Below, in pieces: positions 31,201 to 39,497 of a stretch of DNA of 64,000 nucleotides. Within the stretch, counting starts at the first letter, position 1. Each line of letters starts with the position of its first letter. The stretch covers positions 372,001-436,000 of the forward strand of contig NZ_CP118963.1 of NCBI RefSeq assembly GCF_029024105.1, written 5' to 3'. The notes under the pieces were generated by a model that was not told where the DNA came from, ran no database searches, and saw nothing but the letters and a program-made list of their open reading frames with translations. This DNA comes from Acinetobacter lwoffii (GTDB lineage: Bacteria; Pseudomonadota; Gammaproteobacteria; Pseudomonadales; Moraxellaceae). The position numbers and the translations under genes are program-made.

Positions 31201-31829
31201 CCGTTGCGTTTAGCTCAGGTAATCGCAGTTCACCATTGGTTGGGGCGGCTGGCACGAATCAGGCGGGTTCAGCAACCAGTGCAGTAGATGGCGTATTTGT
31301 GGCTTATGATAAAGACGTTGCAAAAATGGATCTTTATGGTACGCCAACATTAACCACCCGGACTGCGCTGTCTTCCTTAAACAGTAACATGAGTACAGGT
31401 GTTGCAATTAATGGAAATAGCGGTTGGAAATATACCTATTCAAGTACTGCAGGTGCTTATAAAGGAATGAATGAGCTATATGCCTTAGATGGTATGTTGT
31501 ATGTCAATGTGTTTCATCGTGATGGTACAGGTATTGGTGGTTCGTGTGGTGCAGGTGTCAAAGGTGACAGCTATGTCTATCAGTTCTGTTTGCCTACAGG
31601 AAAATGTCCATTTAATACAACCACATCTGGGGTGCCGAATAGCGTAAAACTTGGTGCGGGTATTTTGGGTGCTGGTTTAGGTCAAGGACGTAGTAGTGCC
31701 AATAATACTGGGTTGATTGTAAACCGCCCTAACACGCTCAATTGTACCACTAGCCCAAATTTACCTGAATGTCAGGAGTTTACCACCACAGCGAAACTTA
31801 GACAGTTACGTTGGTATGAAACTCGTTAA
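28242..31829 (+). CDS. pilY1: PilY1/PilC-type pilus tip adhesin
   Basis: 1195 aa secreted tip protein. The signal peptide ends near AQAS (about 30). A von Willebrand A-like domain starts at about 45, with the metal site DTSGSMG at about 51. The C-terminal PilY1 beta-propeller occupies about 600-1150 (LLFGSTQGLLHVV, WVYGGLRMGGKSYYAL, PTIAYVNFGGVKKLVMFVGG). The calcium loop DRDSDGLVD is near 909; in Pseudomonas the matching loop controls retraction. The N-terminal third is visibly more AT-rich than the rest (see findings). It is encoded between pilX and two pilE-like genes, the standard order. Confidence 0.95.
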   Translation: MDKINHKNTLSAAVSMFMTLAVCYSVSAQASDIDIYSNTTSGKTTITMMLDTSGSMGNGLFYYSTFFGIFTGSHSTNSLQEDYGVCVNANSTRYESNSNIRTEVKTVTLSDNTTVNYTRYYCRVRNSSSEYTRLKDKGVCTESGTELRCFDRLTRLKDALIEVFQDAEIKDNNILIGLGQYSSSTSSIETSSNADGSTGRILVAAKPMDNTHSDNLIKAIVNLSPYGGTPTAHAYAEIGAYMLGRTTKGSSENAGSGFDKSNTTDIKQDNKYKSPFGTTLPSPTDTCNGQGIYFLTDGAPNSSNNSSKLMRRALGLSSDFSDSGGLPNGSEDNNQMSYVGAFAKKIRSDYNIKTAVVGFGKDFIVNENTLKLLEDPLTKKIKPYYDCSQLSGDAKNACNWGAKQHAQLPSNVGGFGNGGFYSAQSTQDIIDSIKYFVDDTKPPFDPVATGSPTLPQDALNPLRIQPYGYYASFLPKPQESTQLWVGNMNKYHIFNGELYNASKTIRLIKSDGSLDAAAKGLWTDEGMKGQLPLGLSTNGANEKIANRTLYTNREITGTAAPYAASEIGSLKKVNVTTLFGTGTTALFANDPDKNYWLNLLGYNVATTGIVTLADLATKPELRQVGSVMHSTPILLTQSGKISYTSGTIDTTDRDDYLLFGSTQGLLHVVRAGKNATDANRGKEVFAFAPNEMMQNQKNAFLSETSTTLGKNNLFYGIDAPWTAYTQYVAKADGTLTVNDSGRVAQNASGDDIAIKGLQWVYGGLRMGGKSYYALNLSDLDNPELKFHIDPANSKIYKSSSTTTGVTALSYMGQSWSKPTIAYVNFGGVKKLVMFVGGGYDPGYEDAAYDQNTTTGGGAGVYMFDANNGDLLWWTSANATAAGGAEAYTNVSATSINMKYSVVSQINAIDRDSDGLVDNLYFGDLGGQGFRVDLNNAATGTTASAKKANFAKRVVRLFDEHATGGASPRFYEMPSVSIHDSDDGYVAAVAFSSGNRSSPLVGAAGTNQAGSATSAVDGVFVAYDKDVAKMDLYGTPTLTTRTALSSLNSNMSTGVAINGNSGWKYTYSSTAGAYKGMNELYALDGMLYVNVFHRDGTGIGGSCGAGVKGDSYVYQFCLPTGKCPFNTTTSGVPNSVKLGAGILGAGLGQGRSSANNTGLIVNRPNTLNCTTSPNLPECQEFTTTAKLRQLRWYETR

Positions 31830-31839
31830 GGGGTAAAGC

Positions 31840-32532
31840 ATGAAAAAATACTTCGCTAGGGTGGTTTTTTTGCACAGGTCGAATATAGTTGCGAACTCTG
31901 CTTGTGAGTTAAAAACTTGCAAGCAGGGATTCGCCCGCCTCAACCGCAATGCTGGATTTACACTTATTGAACTGATGATTGTTATCGTGATTATGGCAGT
32001 TCTTGCTGCCATCGCTTATCCTAATTATACGCAATACATGGAAAGACGAGATTTGGCAATCGCGAGACAAGAAGCCTTGCGTATTGCTGCAGAGCTTGAA
32101 CGGTTTAAATCAAGGAATTTTGGTTATAAAGGTTTTGATGCTAGTTATTTGTATGTATATACAGAGACGGATGCTGATGGAAATCCTACAACTGCCAGTT
32201 ATTATAATAAAACGACGGGTCAATTGTTGTTGCCACTAGGCTCAACGAGTTCCACTGCGAAATATACGTTGACATTGGCGAATGGAGGAACAGGACATAA
32301 GCCCTTAACGATTGTTAAAGGACCTGATGGTCAAGAAACAGCAGATTCGGCGAGTGTGAACGGTTTGAGCTGGGTAATGTCGCTAGAGCGGGCTAAGGAT
32401 AGTGATGGTGAGCCAAAACAGCCACGTAATTACGATCTGCTTTTAAGCAATACAGGTATACGTTGTATGACAAAAGTCAAAGATGTAGTGACAGGTTATG
32501 CAAATTGCGGCAGTTATAGCGAGTCATGGTAA
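31840..32532 (+). CDS. pilE: Type IV pilin-like protein with unusually long leader
   Basis: 230 aa. The prepilin site is NRNAG followed by [20 protein letters not shown] (Glu5 present), but about 39 residues precede it. The ATG at 31840 has AAGGGG upstream, and no other in-frame ATG occurs before the cleavage site, so the long leader seems real. The body (YPNYTQYMERRDLAIARQEA) resembles PilE minor pilins. It overlaps the next gene at TAATG, implying coupled translation. Confidence 0.88.
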   Translation: MKKYFARVVFLHRSNIVANSACELKTCKQGFARLNRNAGFTLIELMIVIVIMAVLAAIAYPNYTQYMERRDLAIARQEALRIAAELERFKSRNFGYKGFDASYLYVYTETDADGNPTTASYYNKTTGQLLLPLGSTSSTAKYTLTLANGGTGHKPLTIVKGPDGQETADSASVNGLSWVMSLERAKDSDGEPKQPRNYDLLLSNTGIRCMTKVKDVVTGYANCGSYSESW

Positions 32533-32957
32533 TGAAAAAATACTCTTTAGCATTTACTTTAATTGAATTAATGATTGTTGTCGCAATTATTGGCATCTTG
32601 GCAGCAATTGCTTATCCATCTTACACACAGTACAAAATCCGTACCAATCGGGCAGATGTGCAAAGTGAAATGATGCAAATAGCCCAACGGTTACAGAGTT
32701 ATTATGTCATCAATCATAATTATACCAACGCAAGATTGGACAATGGCACAGTGAGTAAAGCCTATCCTGCTTCAGGAAGTGTATATACCATCACCCTTGC
32801 GCCACTCGATCAAACTTGGACGCTTACGGCAGTCCCAACCCCGAATACAGTTCAAGATGGTAATGGAGCAGTGGTGCTAAATAGCCAAGGACAAAAATGT
32901 TGGGAGAAAGGAACGACATGCAGTGTTTCTACTTCTTCAAATTGGGAAAGTCGTTAA
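32532..32957 (+). CDS. pilE: Type IV minor pilin PilE with Ala at the cleavage site
   Basis: 141 aa. Leader MKKYSLA is followed directly by [20 protein letters not shown]; the residue before the cut is Ala, where prepilin peptidase normally requires Gly. Glu5 is present. YPSYTQYKIRTNRADVQSEM is typical of PilE/ComE-like minor pilins. Start chosen at 32532, sharing a base with the preceding stop codon; ATG 32526 is also in frame. Last gene of the operon, followed by a terminator. Confidence 0.9.
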   Translation: MKKYSLAFTLIELMIVVAIIGILAAIAYPSYTQYKIRTNRADVQSEMMQIAQRLQSYYVINHNYTNARLDNGTVSKAYPASGSVYTITLAPLDQTWTLTAVPTPNTVQDGNGAVVLNSQGQKCWEKGTTCSVSTSSNWESR

Positions 32958-32979
32958 TTCTCGTTTGATGAAGTCTCTT

Positions 32980-33007
32980 AAAAGAGCATTCCTAGATGCT
33001 CTTTTTT
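32980..33007 (+). terminator. Terminator of the minor-pilin operon
   Basis: AGAGCAT / ATGCTCT arms with an AAA run before and TTTTTT after. Confidence 0.9.
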
Positions 33008-33158
33008 GTAAAAAATCCAAATTCAAAACTGTGGATAAATCTAAATTATTCTTTCTTTCAGCATAAAATTAACGTAAAATACTGCCCTCTATGAAAGGGG
33101 TTTGAGGTGTATCGATGGTCGGTACAAGGATAATCCGTAAAAACTATAAGGTTCTATC

Positions 33159-33416
33159 ATGGTTGTTATTCGTCTTGCACGCGGTGGTGCTAAAAAACGT
33201 CCGTTCTATCAAATCATTGTGACTGATAGCCGTAATGCACGTGACGGTCGTTTCATCGAACGTATCGGTTTCTTCAACCCGACAGCTCAAGGTAAAGCAG
33301 AAAAGCTTCGTTTAGATGCTGACCGTTTTGCTCACTGGGTTTCTCAAGGTGCTCAACCTTCTGATCGTGTTGCTTCTTTAGCTGCTCAAGCTAAAAAAGC
33401 TGCAGTTGCTGCATAA
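33159..33416 (+). CDS. rpsP: Ribosomal protein bS16
   Basis: 85 aa small-subunit protein: [19 protein letters not shown] and [13 protein letters not shown] are diagnostic. First gene of the conserved rpsP-rimM-trmD-rplS operon. Confidence 0.98.
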   Translation: MVVIRLARGGAKKRPFYQIIVTDSRNARDGRFIERIGFFNPTAQGKAEKLRLDADRFAHWVSQGAQPSDRVASLAAQAKKAAVAA

Positions 33417-33446
33417 TTTTTATATAAATTAGGTAGTAGCTTGCCC

Positions 33447-33995
33447 ATGACACCAACACAGAATGTTCCCGAAGATCGTATTCAGATTGGACAGTTGCGT
33501 TCAGCATATGGATTAAATGGGTGGCTCTGGGTCTATTCCAATACAGAACCTATGAGCAACATATTTGACTATCTGCCTTGGTACATTGAGACCAAAGCAG
33601 GTTGGCAAATTGTCGATGTAAAACGTTGGAAACCACATGGCAAAGGCTTGGTTGTTTCGCTGAAAGGTGTGAGTGATCGCACTGGCGCGGATGAATTGGT
33701 TGGCGCAAATATCTGGATTTCAAAAGCTCAACTGCCTCAAGCGGGTGTAGATGAATATTATTGGTCTGATTTAAAGGGTCTAACAGTGTTAGGTCTGAAT
33801 GATGAGGATCAAGAAGTGAATCTCGGTCAAATTTTTGAACTGTTTGAAACAGGTGCCAATGATGTGATGGTGGTTCGCGCAACTGCCGACAGTATCGATG
33901 GCGAAGAGCGCATGATTCCATGGCATAAAGATGTGGTACAACGCGTTGATCTTGAAGCTGGTCGTATTTACGTCAATTGGGGCGTAGACTACTAA
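33447..33995 (+). CDS. rimM: 16S rRNA processing protein RimM
   Basis: 182 aa. Assists maturation of the 30S head by binding S19. The N-terminal IQIGQLRSAYGLNGWLWVYS and the PRC-barrel C-terminus (EYYWSDLKGLTV ... MIPWHKDVVQRVDLEAGRIYVNW) are clear. I use ATG 33447; TTG 33441 is in frame and slightly better spaced from the AGG at 33431. Confidence 0.97.
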   Translation: MTPTQNVPEDRIQIGQLRSAYGLNGWLWVYSNTEPMSNIFDYLPWYIETKAGWQIVDVKRWKPHGKGLVVSLKGVSDRTGADELVGANIWISKAQLPQAGVDEYYWSDLKGLTVLGLNDEDQEVNLGQIFELFETGANDVMVVRATADSIDGEERMIPWHKDVVQRVDLEAGRIYVNWGVDY

Positions 33996-34022
33996 CACTT
34001 TTTGGAAATAAGGGAGTCTGCG

Positions 34023-34757
34023 ATGTTTTTTGCAGTCATTACGCTTTTTCCTGAAATGTTTGAAGCGATTACAGCCTACGGTATTAGCGGGCGCGCAGCA
34101 AAACGTGATTTGATGCAAATTCATTGCATTAATCCTCGCGATTTTGCGACGGGCAACTACAAACGGGTGGATGAACGTCCATTCGGTGGTGGTCCGGGTA
34201 TGGTGATGATGGCGGAGCCTTTGGCACAAGCAATCCACCGTGCCAAAGAGCTTGCAAATGAAGCAGGCGCAGTTCAGGTTCCTGTGGTGTATATGTCACC
34301 GCAAGGAAAAACCTTAAACGAAACTGCAGTACAAGACTTCGTTCAATATGACGGATTGATTGTACTGTGTGGGCGTTATGAGGGGGTCGATGAACGTTTG
34401 ATCCAGCAATATGTTGATCAGGAATGGTCAATTGGTGATTATGTTTTGTCGGGTGGTGAACTGCCAGCGATGGTTTTATTAGACAGTATTATCCGGAGGC
34501 TTCCGGGGGCGATGTCTGATGAACAATCCCATGTGCAAGACTCCTTTGTGGATGGTCTGTTAGACTGCCCACAATATACCAAGCCTGACCAGTTTGAAGG
34601 TTTGGATGTGCCTGAGGTACTTAAATCAGGTCATCATGCAAACATTGAAAAATGGCGGTTTTTGCAGCGTTATCAGCGAACACTTGAACGTCGACCTGAA
34701 CTGGTCGAACAAGTAGAATTGACCAAGCAGCAAAAAAAATGGCTGAAAGATTTGTAA
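34023..34757 (+). CDS. trmD: tRNA (guanine-N1)-methyltransferase
   Basis: 244 aa. Makes m1G37 next to the anticodon using SAM. Knotted SPOUT motifs are present: [21 protein letters not shown] and [19 protein letters not shown]. Start ATG 34023 follows AAGGGAG. The in-frame TTG at 34002 is less likely. Confidence 0.98.
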   Translation: MFFAVITLFPEMFEAITAYGISGRAAKRDLMQIHCINPRDFATGNYKRVDERPFGGGPGMVMMAEPLAQAIHRAKELANEAGAVQVPVVYMSPQGKTLNETAVQDFVQYDGLIVLCGRYEGVDERLIQQYVDQEWSIGDYVLSGGELPAMVLLDSIIRRLPGAMSDEQSHVQDSFVDGLLDCPQYTKPDQFEGLDVPEVLKSGHHANIEKWRFLQRYQRTLERRPELVEQVELTKQQKKWLKDL

Positions 34758-34796
34758 GACATTGCTGAGAAATTGGTGCTGTCTTCGAAAACGGTA

Positions 34797-34858
34797 CTTA
34801 AATTGAGTTTAAGTATTCTTTAATAGGCTCTTTAAAGTTGAGATGGTCAACTTTAAAG
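34797..34858 (+). promoter_or_regulatory. Two stem-loops in the rplS leader
   Basis: A short ACTTAAA-TTGAG-TTTAAGT hairpin is followed by a perfect 12-bp stem (34830-34841 with 34847-34858, loop GATGG). Neither has a U-tract. They lie in the 186-base gap between trmD and rplS, where L19 expression could be adjusted separately from the enzymes; the role is inference. Confidence 0.5.
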
Positions 34859-34943
34859 GGAAAGATAATCGGGTCTATGCGCTTTAGCCTCTAGCCCCCG
34901 CGATGATCAGACCTCTTCTGACTCGCATTATTGGAGATACCCC

Positions 34944-35318
34944 ATGAGCGGTAAGCATCCTTTAGTTCAAGTAATTGAAAATGCACAATTGAAACAAGAC
35001 ATCCCTGCATTTGCACCAGGGGATACAGTAATTGTTTCTGTAAAAGTTAAAGAGGGCGACCGTGAGCGTCTTCAGGCTTTTGAAGGTGTTGTAATTGCTA
35101 AGAAAAACCGTGGTTTGAACTCTGCGTTCACAGTACGTAAAATTTCTAGCGGTGTTGGTGTTGAGCGTGTATTCCAAACTCACTCTCCAATCGTTGCTAA
35201 AGTTGAAGTGAAACGTCGTGGTGACGTTCGTCGCGCTAAACTTTACTACCTACGCGAATTGTCTGGTAAAGCTGCACGTATCCGTGAAAAATTACCAGCT
35301 CGTAAAGTTAAAGCTTAA
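34944..35318 (+). CDS. rplS: Ribosomal protein bL19
   Basis: 124 aa large-subunit protein at the 30S-50S interface; [35 protein letters not shown] and [11 protein letters not shown] are diagnostic. Good GGAG site before the ATG. Confidence 0.98.
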   Translation: MSGKHPLVQVIENAQLKQDIPAFAPGDTVIVSVKVKEGDRERLQAFEGVVIAKKNRGLNSAFTVRKISSGVGVERVFQTHSPIVAKVEVKRRGDVRRAKLYYLRELSGKAARIREKLPARKVKA

Positions 35319-35337
35319 TTTTAAGTTTTATACGAGT

Positions 35338-35367
35338 AAAAAAATGCGCCTTTGGGCGCATTTTTTT
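35338..35367. terminator. Terminator of rplS, bidirectional
   Basis: A7-TGCGCC-TTT-GGGCGCA-T7 hairpin between rplS and a minus-strand small membrane-protein gene. Confidence 0.95.
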
Positions 35368-35388
35368 ATGCCTGATTTTTTTTCAGAT

Positions 35389-35691
35389 TTATGTGAAATA
35401 TTCCTGCAAAGGCAAGATCATTGCATCCAAAATATCCAAGAAAATTTTATGAATAAACATCAGCAATAATACAAAATATCCCCAAGACTGGAATCCTGCA
35501 TTAAAAAGTTGAACGCAAATAAAGCATTGAGTGATAATAAGTAAAATACTGATCCATGCATTTACGACAATATGTCGATGACAAGAATAAAGCTCATATT
35601 TTTTAAATTGAAAAGGATCAATGACTTTTTGTTTGCAGCAGGGACAGGCTCTTTTAAATTTGTTTTTGATTTCTATAGAACATCTCTGCAT
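35389..35691 (-). CDS. Small membrane protein with Cys motif, unknown function
   Basis: 100 aa. The N-terminus has CPCC at about 16-19 plus further cysteines (MQRCSIE, YSCHRH), resembling a zinc-ribbon half. Two hydrophobic segments follow, about 44-64 (AWISILLIITQCFICVQLF) and 69-96. AT-rich with no clear ribosome-binding site. I do not recognise the family; cysteine pattern plus two helices make it more than a chance reading frame. Confidence 0.5.
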   Translation of the reverse strand: MQRCSIEIKNKFKRACPCCKQKVIDPFQFKKYELYSCHRHIVVNAWISILLIITQCFICVQLFNAGFQSWGYFVLLLMFIHKIFLDILDAMILPLQEYFT

Positions 35692-35795
35692 TTATTTTAT
35701 TTCACAGTTCTTTTTATATTTGATGAATATTTTATATGCAGTTTGATCATGATTAACAATTAAATTTTTAGAAAAAATTTAGGAAAAATAAGGGA

Positions 35796-35820
35796 GAAAA
35801 GCCTCTAGATGAATAGAGGC
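35796..35820 (-). terminator. Terminator of the first lipase gene
   Basis: Minus strand: GCCTCTA-TTCATC-TAGAGGC followed by TTTTCT, ten bases after the lipase stop codon. Confidence 0.75.
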
Positions 35821-35830
35821 TCGTATAGCT

Positions 35831-36799
35831 TTATAAACCTTGTAATTTTAAGCGGTTAGCATGTTGACGATACACATCGACCGGATCAGGTGCAAAGATA
35901 TTTTTCAGTCCAAGAACCATATTGACTTCATCCAGATGGTTCCAGTTGTAGTTATCCCGAATGGTTTTACCGAATCTGGCACTACAGCGGGAAACCAGAC
36001 CATCATTGTCCTTGCCGCCGTCAATGAGTAGAGCTGTAACTTTGAGGGCTGAGTCAGGATCGAGCGGGTTGGTGACTTGACCTACACCTGTGAATGAATA
36101 GCTATAAATCCCTTTTTGCTGATAAATGCCTTCACCACAGGCCGTGGTCGGCATACCCAGTGGATATTTCTGATTGAATTTAGCAGATCGTGCCATAGTC
36201 AGGCTGCTACCACCTGCGAGTGAATCATGCGGAAAACTGTTTGGATCCAGACCTTGCGCCCAAGTAATAGCTTTTGACACCAGGTTGATGCCACCTACCA
36301 AAGGACCTTGTATTGGCGTGCCTTCTGCCTGAAGAATCAGGTCTGCCACTGGCGAGCCTTTATGCGGTGCACCGACTGAAGTCAGGGAAGCAACCATGCT
36401 AGGTTCCACGCCTGCCACATAACGAATGGTCGGGCCGCCATGTGAATGACCAATCAGATTAACCTTGGATGCCCCGGTAATCGCCCGAATTTCTTTTACT
36501 TGCTGTAAAAGCTGTTCACCACGAATTTCCGATGAGTTAAATGGTGATACCCGTGTGGCCCAGACATTGCCGCCATTCCGTGCCAGATCCGGTAAAATCT
36601 GATACCAGTAATCCAGTCCAAACTGGTCGGTACCGACCCGGATAAAGCCTGCCATACCATGAGCAAATACAATCGGGTATTGGGTCTTGGCATATTGTGA
36701 ACTGGCTTTAGCTGTGACCTGACTGGCTTGGGTGGAGGCCTGAGTGCTGAGGCCTGTAGATGCCAGCAGCAGACCCGTGATTAATGCTCCGAATTTCAT
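35831..36799 (-). CDS. lip: Secreted triacylglycerol lipase, family I.1
   Basis: 322 aa alpha/beta hydrolase with a signal peptide of about 20-25 residues (MKFGALITGLLLASTGLS). The oxyanion segment is VFAHGMAGF, the nucleophile elbow GHSHGGPT, the acid lies in LIDGGKDNDGLVS and the catalytic His in NWNHLDEVN. Two cysteines (TACGEG and SRCSAR) can form the disulfide of Pseudomonas-type lipases. Folding should depend on the LifO foldase encoded nearby; secretion is usually through type II. It is paralogous to the lipase at 37068, and both have their own terminators. Confidence 0.94.
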   Translation of the reverse strand: MKFGALITGLLLASTGLSTQASTQASQVTAKASSQYAKTQYPIVFAHGMAGFIRVGTDQFGLDYWYQILPDLARNGGNVWATRVSPFNSSEIRGEQLLQQVKEIRAITGASKVNLIGHSHGGPTIRYVAGVEPSMVASLTSVGAPHKGSPVADLILQAEGTPIQGPLVGGINLVSKAITWAQGLDPNSFPHDSLAGGSSLTMARSAKFNQKYPLGMPTTACGEGIYQQKGIYSYSFTGVGQVTNPLDPDSALKVTALLIDGGKDNDGLVSRCSARFGKTIRDNYNWNHLDEVNMVLGLKNIFAPDPVDVYRQHANRLKLQGL

Positions 36800-37032
36800 G
36801 ATATTTTCCTCAGTTTTGTTGTTTTAACCGGATGATCCTCATCTGGTTTTGCAAAGTCCCCGATGCAGCAAGGATTCACTTTTCTACGCTTCTGTAATTA
36901 AAATGATGAGACATGACCAAAAATAAAGGTCAGCCCATAGGGCAAACCGTAGCAAAAAATTCAAGGGAGTAACTTGGAGTTTTCATTGCAACTTCCGGAT
37001 CACTGATAGATCAAATAAGTACTTAGAAAAAA

Positions 37033-37058
37033 GCCTATATTTCAGCTGAAATATAGGC
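37033..37058 (-). terminator. Terminator of the second lipase gene
   Basis: A 26-base perfect palindrome (11-bp arms GCCTATATTTC/GAAATATAGGC around AGCT) followed on the minus strand by TTTTTTCT, just after the lipase stop. Confidence 0.9.
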
Positions 37059-37067
37059 GCTCTGGGG

Positions 37068-38078
37068 TTATAAACCCTCTAATTTGAGTCGGTTGGCATG
37101 CTGGCGGTAGAGGGCGACCGGATCGGGTGCAAACATACCTTTCAGACCAAACATCATATTGGCTAGGTCAGTATGATTGAGTTTGTATTGGTCATTAATG
37201 ACCTTGCCCATGAACGCGCTACAGCGTGACACCATGCCATCATTGTCTTTACTGCCATACGATAAGGGGCCGAGCTGCATTAGGATCGTATCAATATCCA
37301 GGGCATTGGTGGCTTGGGCCACACCCGTCCATGAATAATAATGAATGCCTTTGCTGTCTCTCTGTTTTAAATTTTTATTGCAGTCTTCTGTAGGAGCTAA
37401 TACACCATCTTTCACCACCTGCTGTGCCACTGTGGCATTAAAGGTATTTGAACCGATCTGGGTCAGGGATTTCATGGAAGCATCAAAATCAATTTCCAGT
37501 TCAGGCTTAAGCTGACCCAGTGCGATCAATGGTCCGATAATATAATCACCTAAAATATTGAAGGCGGTACGGGTCAGGCTATTATTCTGAATATCATCTG
37601 CCACTTTGGAACCGTGGTAGGTGCCTGCAACGCCGGTAATCGAAGCGATATACTGCGGTTGGGTTGCTGCAACATAGAGTACCGTCGGCCCACCATGGGA
37701 ATGACCAATCAGATTCAATTTTTTCTTACCGGTAATGGCCAAAACATCTTCAATCTGATGAATCAGTTGTTCACCGCGATGTGCCGTTGTATTTGCCGGA
37801 GACAGTTGTGCAGCAAAGACGGTGGAGCCGTTACGTGCCATATCCGGCAGAATCTGATACCAGTAATCCAGTCCGATGCTATCGGTACCAATGCGTGACC
37901 AGCCTAGCCAGCCATGTACCATCAAGATCGGATATTTGGTTTTGGCATAATCGGACTTGGTCTTTTCGATGACTTGTGTGGCACTTGCCGCTGCCTGGGT
38001 GTGTGCAGCAAAGCTTAAGCCCAAAGCCGCTGCTAAAGTCACAGTCAGTAACTGTATTGTCTTGTTGAAAGTACGCAT
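37068..38078 (-). CDS. lip: Secreted triacylglycerol lipase, family I.1, second copy
   Basis: 336 aa with a signal peptide ending near AHTQAAA (about 32). Catalytic elements match its neighbour: LMVHGWLGW, GHSHGGPT, SYGSKDNDGMVS and LNHTDLANM. The C-terminus DPVALYRQHANRLKLEGL is almost identical to that of the other lipase (DPVDVYRQHANRLKLQGL), pointing to tandem duplication. The lid/middle region is longer and diverged, so substrate preference may differ. Cysteines DCNKN and SRCSAF can form the disulfide. Confidence 0.94.
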   Translation of the reverse strand: MRTFNKTIQLLTVTLAAALGLSFAAHTQAAASATQVIEKTKSDYAKTKYPILMVHGWLGWSRIGTDSIGLDYWYQILPDMARNGSTVFAAQLSPANTTAHRGEQLIHQIEDVLAITGKKKLNLIGHSHGGPTVLYVAATQPQYIASITGVAGTYHGSKVADDIQNNSLTRTAFNILGDYIIGPLIALGQLKPELEIDFDASMKSLTQIGSNTFNATVAQQVVKDGVLAPTEDCNKNLKQRDSKGIHYYSWTGVAQATNALDIDTILMQLGPLSYGSKDNDGMVSRCSAFMGKVINDQYKLNHTDLANMMFGLKGMFAPDPVALYRQHANRLKLEGL

Positions 38079-38468
38079 AACCGTCCCTTTTTAATTTTAT
38101 CATTATTAAAGCAATCATTGCTTTTCTAGAGTGCTATAGGCCATACAATCAGACGTTTTAAAATACAGTCTTGGCTTTGAGTGGCTGAGCCATTTTTCTT
38201 TGTAAGCAGCAGTATTTTTTCATTTCAGCTATCTAAAACCATGTCATTTGGGGACATGTCGAGTAAAAGGATTTTTAAGTGTAAATATATGGTTTATATA
38301 CAAATGTATTTAAATAAAAAGTCCTTGAAATATTTGTGATTTTCTTAAGTTAACTTATGTAAATGGAAATATTTTGAAACAACAATAGGGATGTCACGTT
38401 AAGATAAAGTAGAAAATTATCTAAATTGTGGCGATAAAAAAGCCATCAACAGGTGATGGCTTTTAGGC
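38079..38468 (-). other. Region between lipase and foldase genes, no gene
   Basis: A 390-base AT-rich stretch. It holds the foldase terminator (38436-38464) and presumably the promoter of the second lipase gene near 38079-38430. No coding sequence or clear operator was recognised. Confidence 0.5.
38436..38464. terminator. Terminator of lifO
   Basis: AGCCATCA / TGATGGCT stem with ACAGG loop, A-run on the left and TTTT on the right; on the minus strand it is followed by TTTTTTAT, directly after the foldase stop codon. Confidence 0.9.
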
Positions 38469-39497
38469 TTAGTCAGCAAAGGGTAGCTTACCTCCTTGAT
38501 CATGCACCTGTTCAAAGGTTTCTACCCGCAGCTGTTCTTGCGGTGTATTGAAATGCTTGCTACGCAGCTGGGCAATGGCTTGCTGTTTGGCAGTATCGGA
38601 CATGCTGGATTGGGTAATCTGATCCCGTTCATCTAAATAGCCCGTCACCCGGTTTTTCCAGTCGCTGCGTTGTACATCCAGTTGTTCCAGTCGTTGTGTG
38701 GCTTCAGGACCGACCAGATTTATCCGCATCTGCCGGATTTCATCACGGGAACCGCCCCGGGCTTTAATATCAGCGGTGAGTTTGCGCAGATCTTCCAGTT
38801 TATTCAGTTGTTCCAGATTTTCCTGCCAGTCCTGCGGGAGTTGCTGAAACAGTGCTTTGAGCTTTTGAGCTTTTTCAGTCTCAGTCAAGCTTTTGTCTGC
38901 CAATACGCTCATCCGGTCCAGGGTATATTCATGATAGGCATCTTCTGTGCCAAACAAGCCCTCAATTTCATACTTGGAAAAGTACTGCTGGCGCAAATTC
39001 TGGGTAGTGTTATAGATACTGCGGTAATAGGCAGGATCTTCCTGATTCAACCCAGCCGGTGCAGCGAGCTGGCCCAAACCCTGACGGTACTGGATATAAC
39101 GATCCCATAAATCCAGAATTTGCGAGAGTCCCGGTTCTTTATGATTCTGGCGAATATAGGCTTTAAAATCCTGCTGGATCTGCTGCAGATTTTTTTCACC
39201 AAATTGGGTAATAAAATATTCAAAACAGTTGCGGGTCTGTTCATTCACGATCAGACGATTGCTGACATCTAACTGCATTTGACAATTAATTTCGGTATCT
39301 TGTTGGCTGGCACTGGGGAAGGAAGCATTGGCAGGGCCATTGACCAAGCGTACGGTTTGCTCTGCCTGAGTTTCAGTTAAAGGCGTTTTTGTCCCGGTAT
39401 CTGTTTGAGTATTTTCTTTTGGGGACAGCCATAAGATCAGCGTGAGAATGCACAGCACCAGCAACGCCAGAATGATCCATATTTTATATTTCTGCAT
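38469..39497 (-). CDS. lifO: Lipase-specific foldase (lipase chaperone)
   Basis: 342 aa steric chaperone anchored in the inner membrane by residues about 6-25 (IWIILALLVLCILTLILWL), followed by a variable Thr/Gln-rich linker and the helical foldase domain. The signature RNCFEYFITQFGE matches the Lif motif R-x-x-F-D-Y-(F/C)-L. It acts on the periplasmic side to fold the secreted lipases. In Acinetobacter the foldase gene lies upstream of the lipase gene, as here, the reverse of Pseudomonas. Confidence 0.93.
   Translation of the reverse strand: MQKYKIWIILALLVLCILTLILWLSPKENTQTDTGTKTPLTETQAEQTVRLVNGPANASFPSASQQDTEINCQMQLDVSNRLIVNEQTRNCFEYFITQFGEKNLQQIQQDFKAYIRQNHKEPGLSQILDLWDRYIQYRQGLGQLAAPAGLNQEDPAYYRSIYNTTQNLRQQYFSKYEIEGLFGTEDAYHEYTLDRMSVLADKSLTETEKAQKLKALFQQLPQDWQENLEQLNKLEDLRKLTADIKARGGSRDEIRQMRINLVGPEATQRLEQLDVQRSDWKNRVTGYLDERDQITQSSMSDTAKQQAIAQLRSKHFNTPQEQLRVETFEQVHDQGGKLPFAD

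Noticed and set aside
33789..34238. 149-codon minus-strand frame
   Set aside because: It is antisense to rimM and trmD, which are secure; His/Cys/Asn-rich translation typical of a shadow frame.
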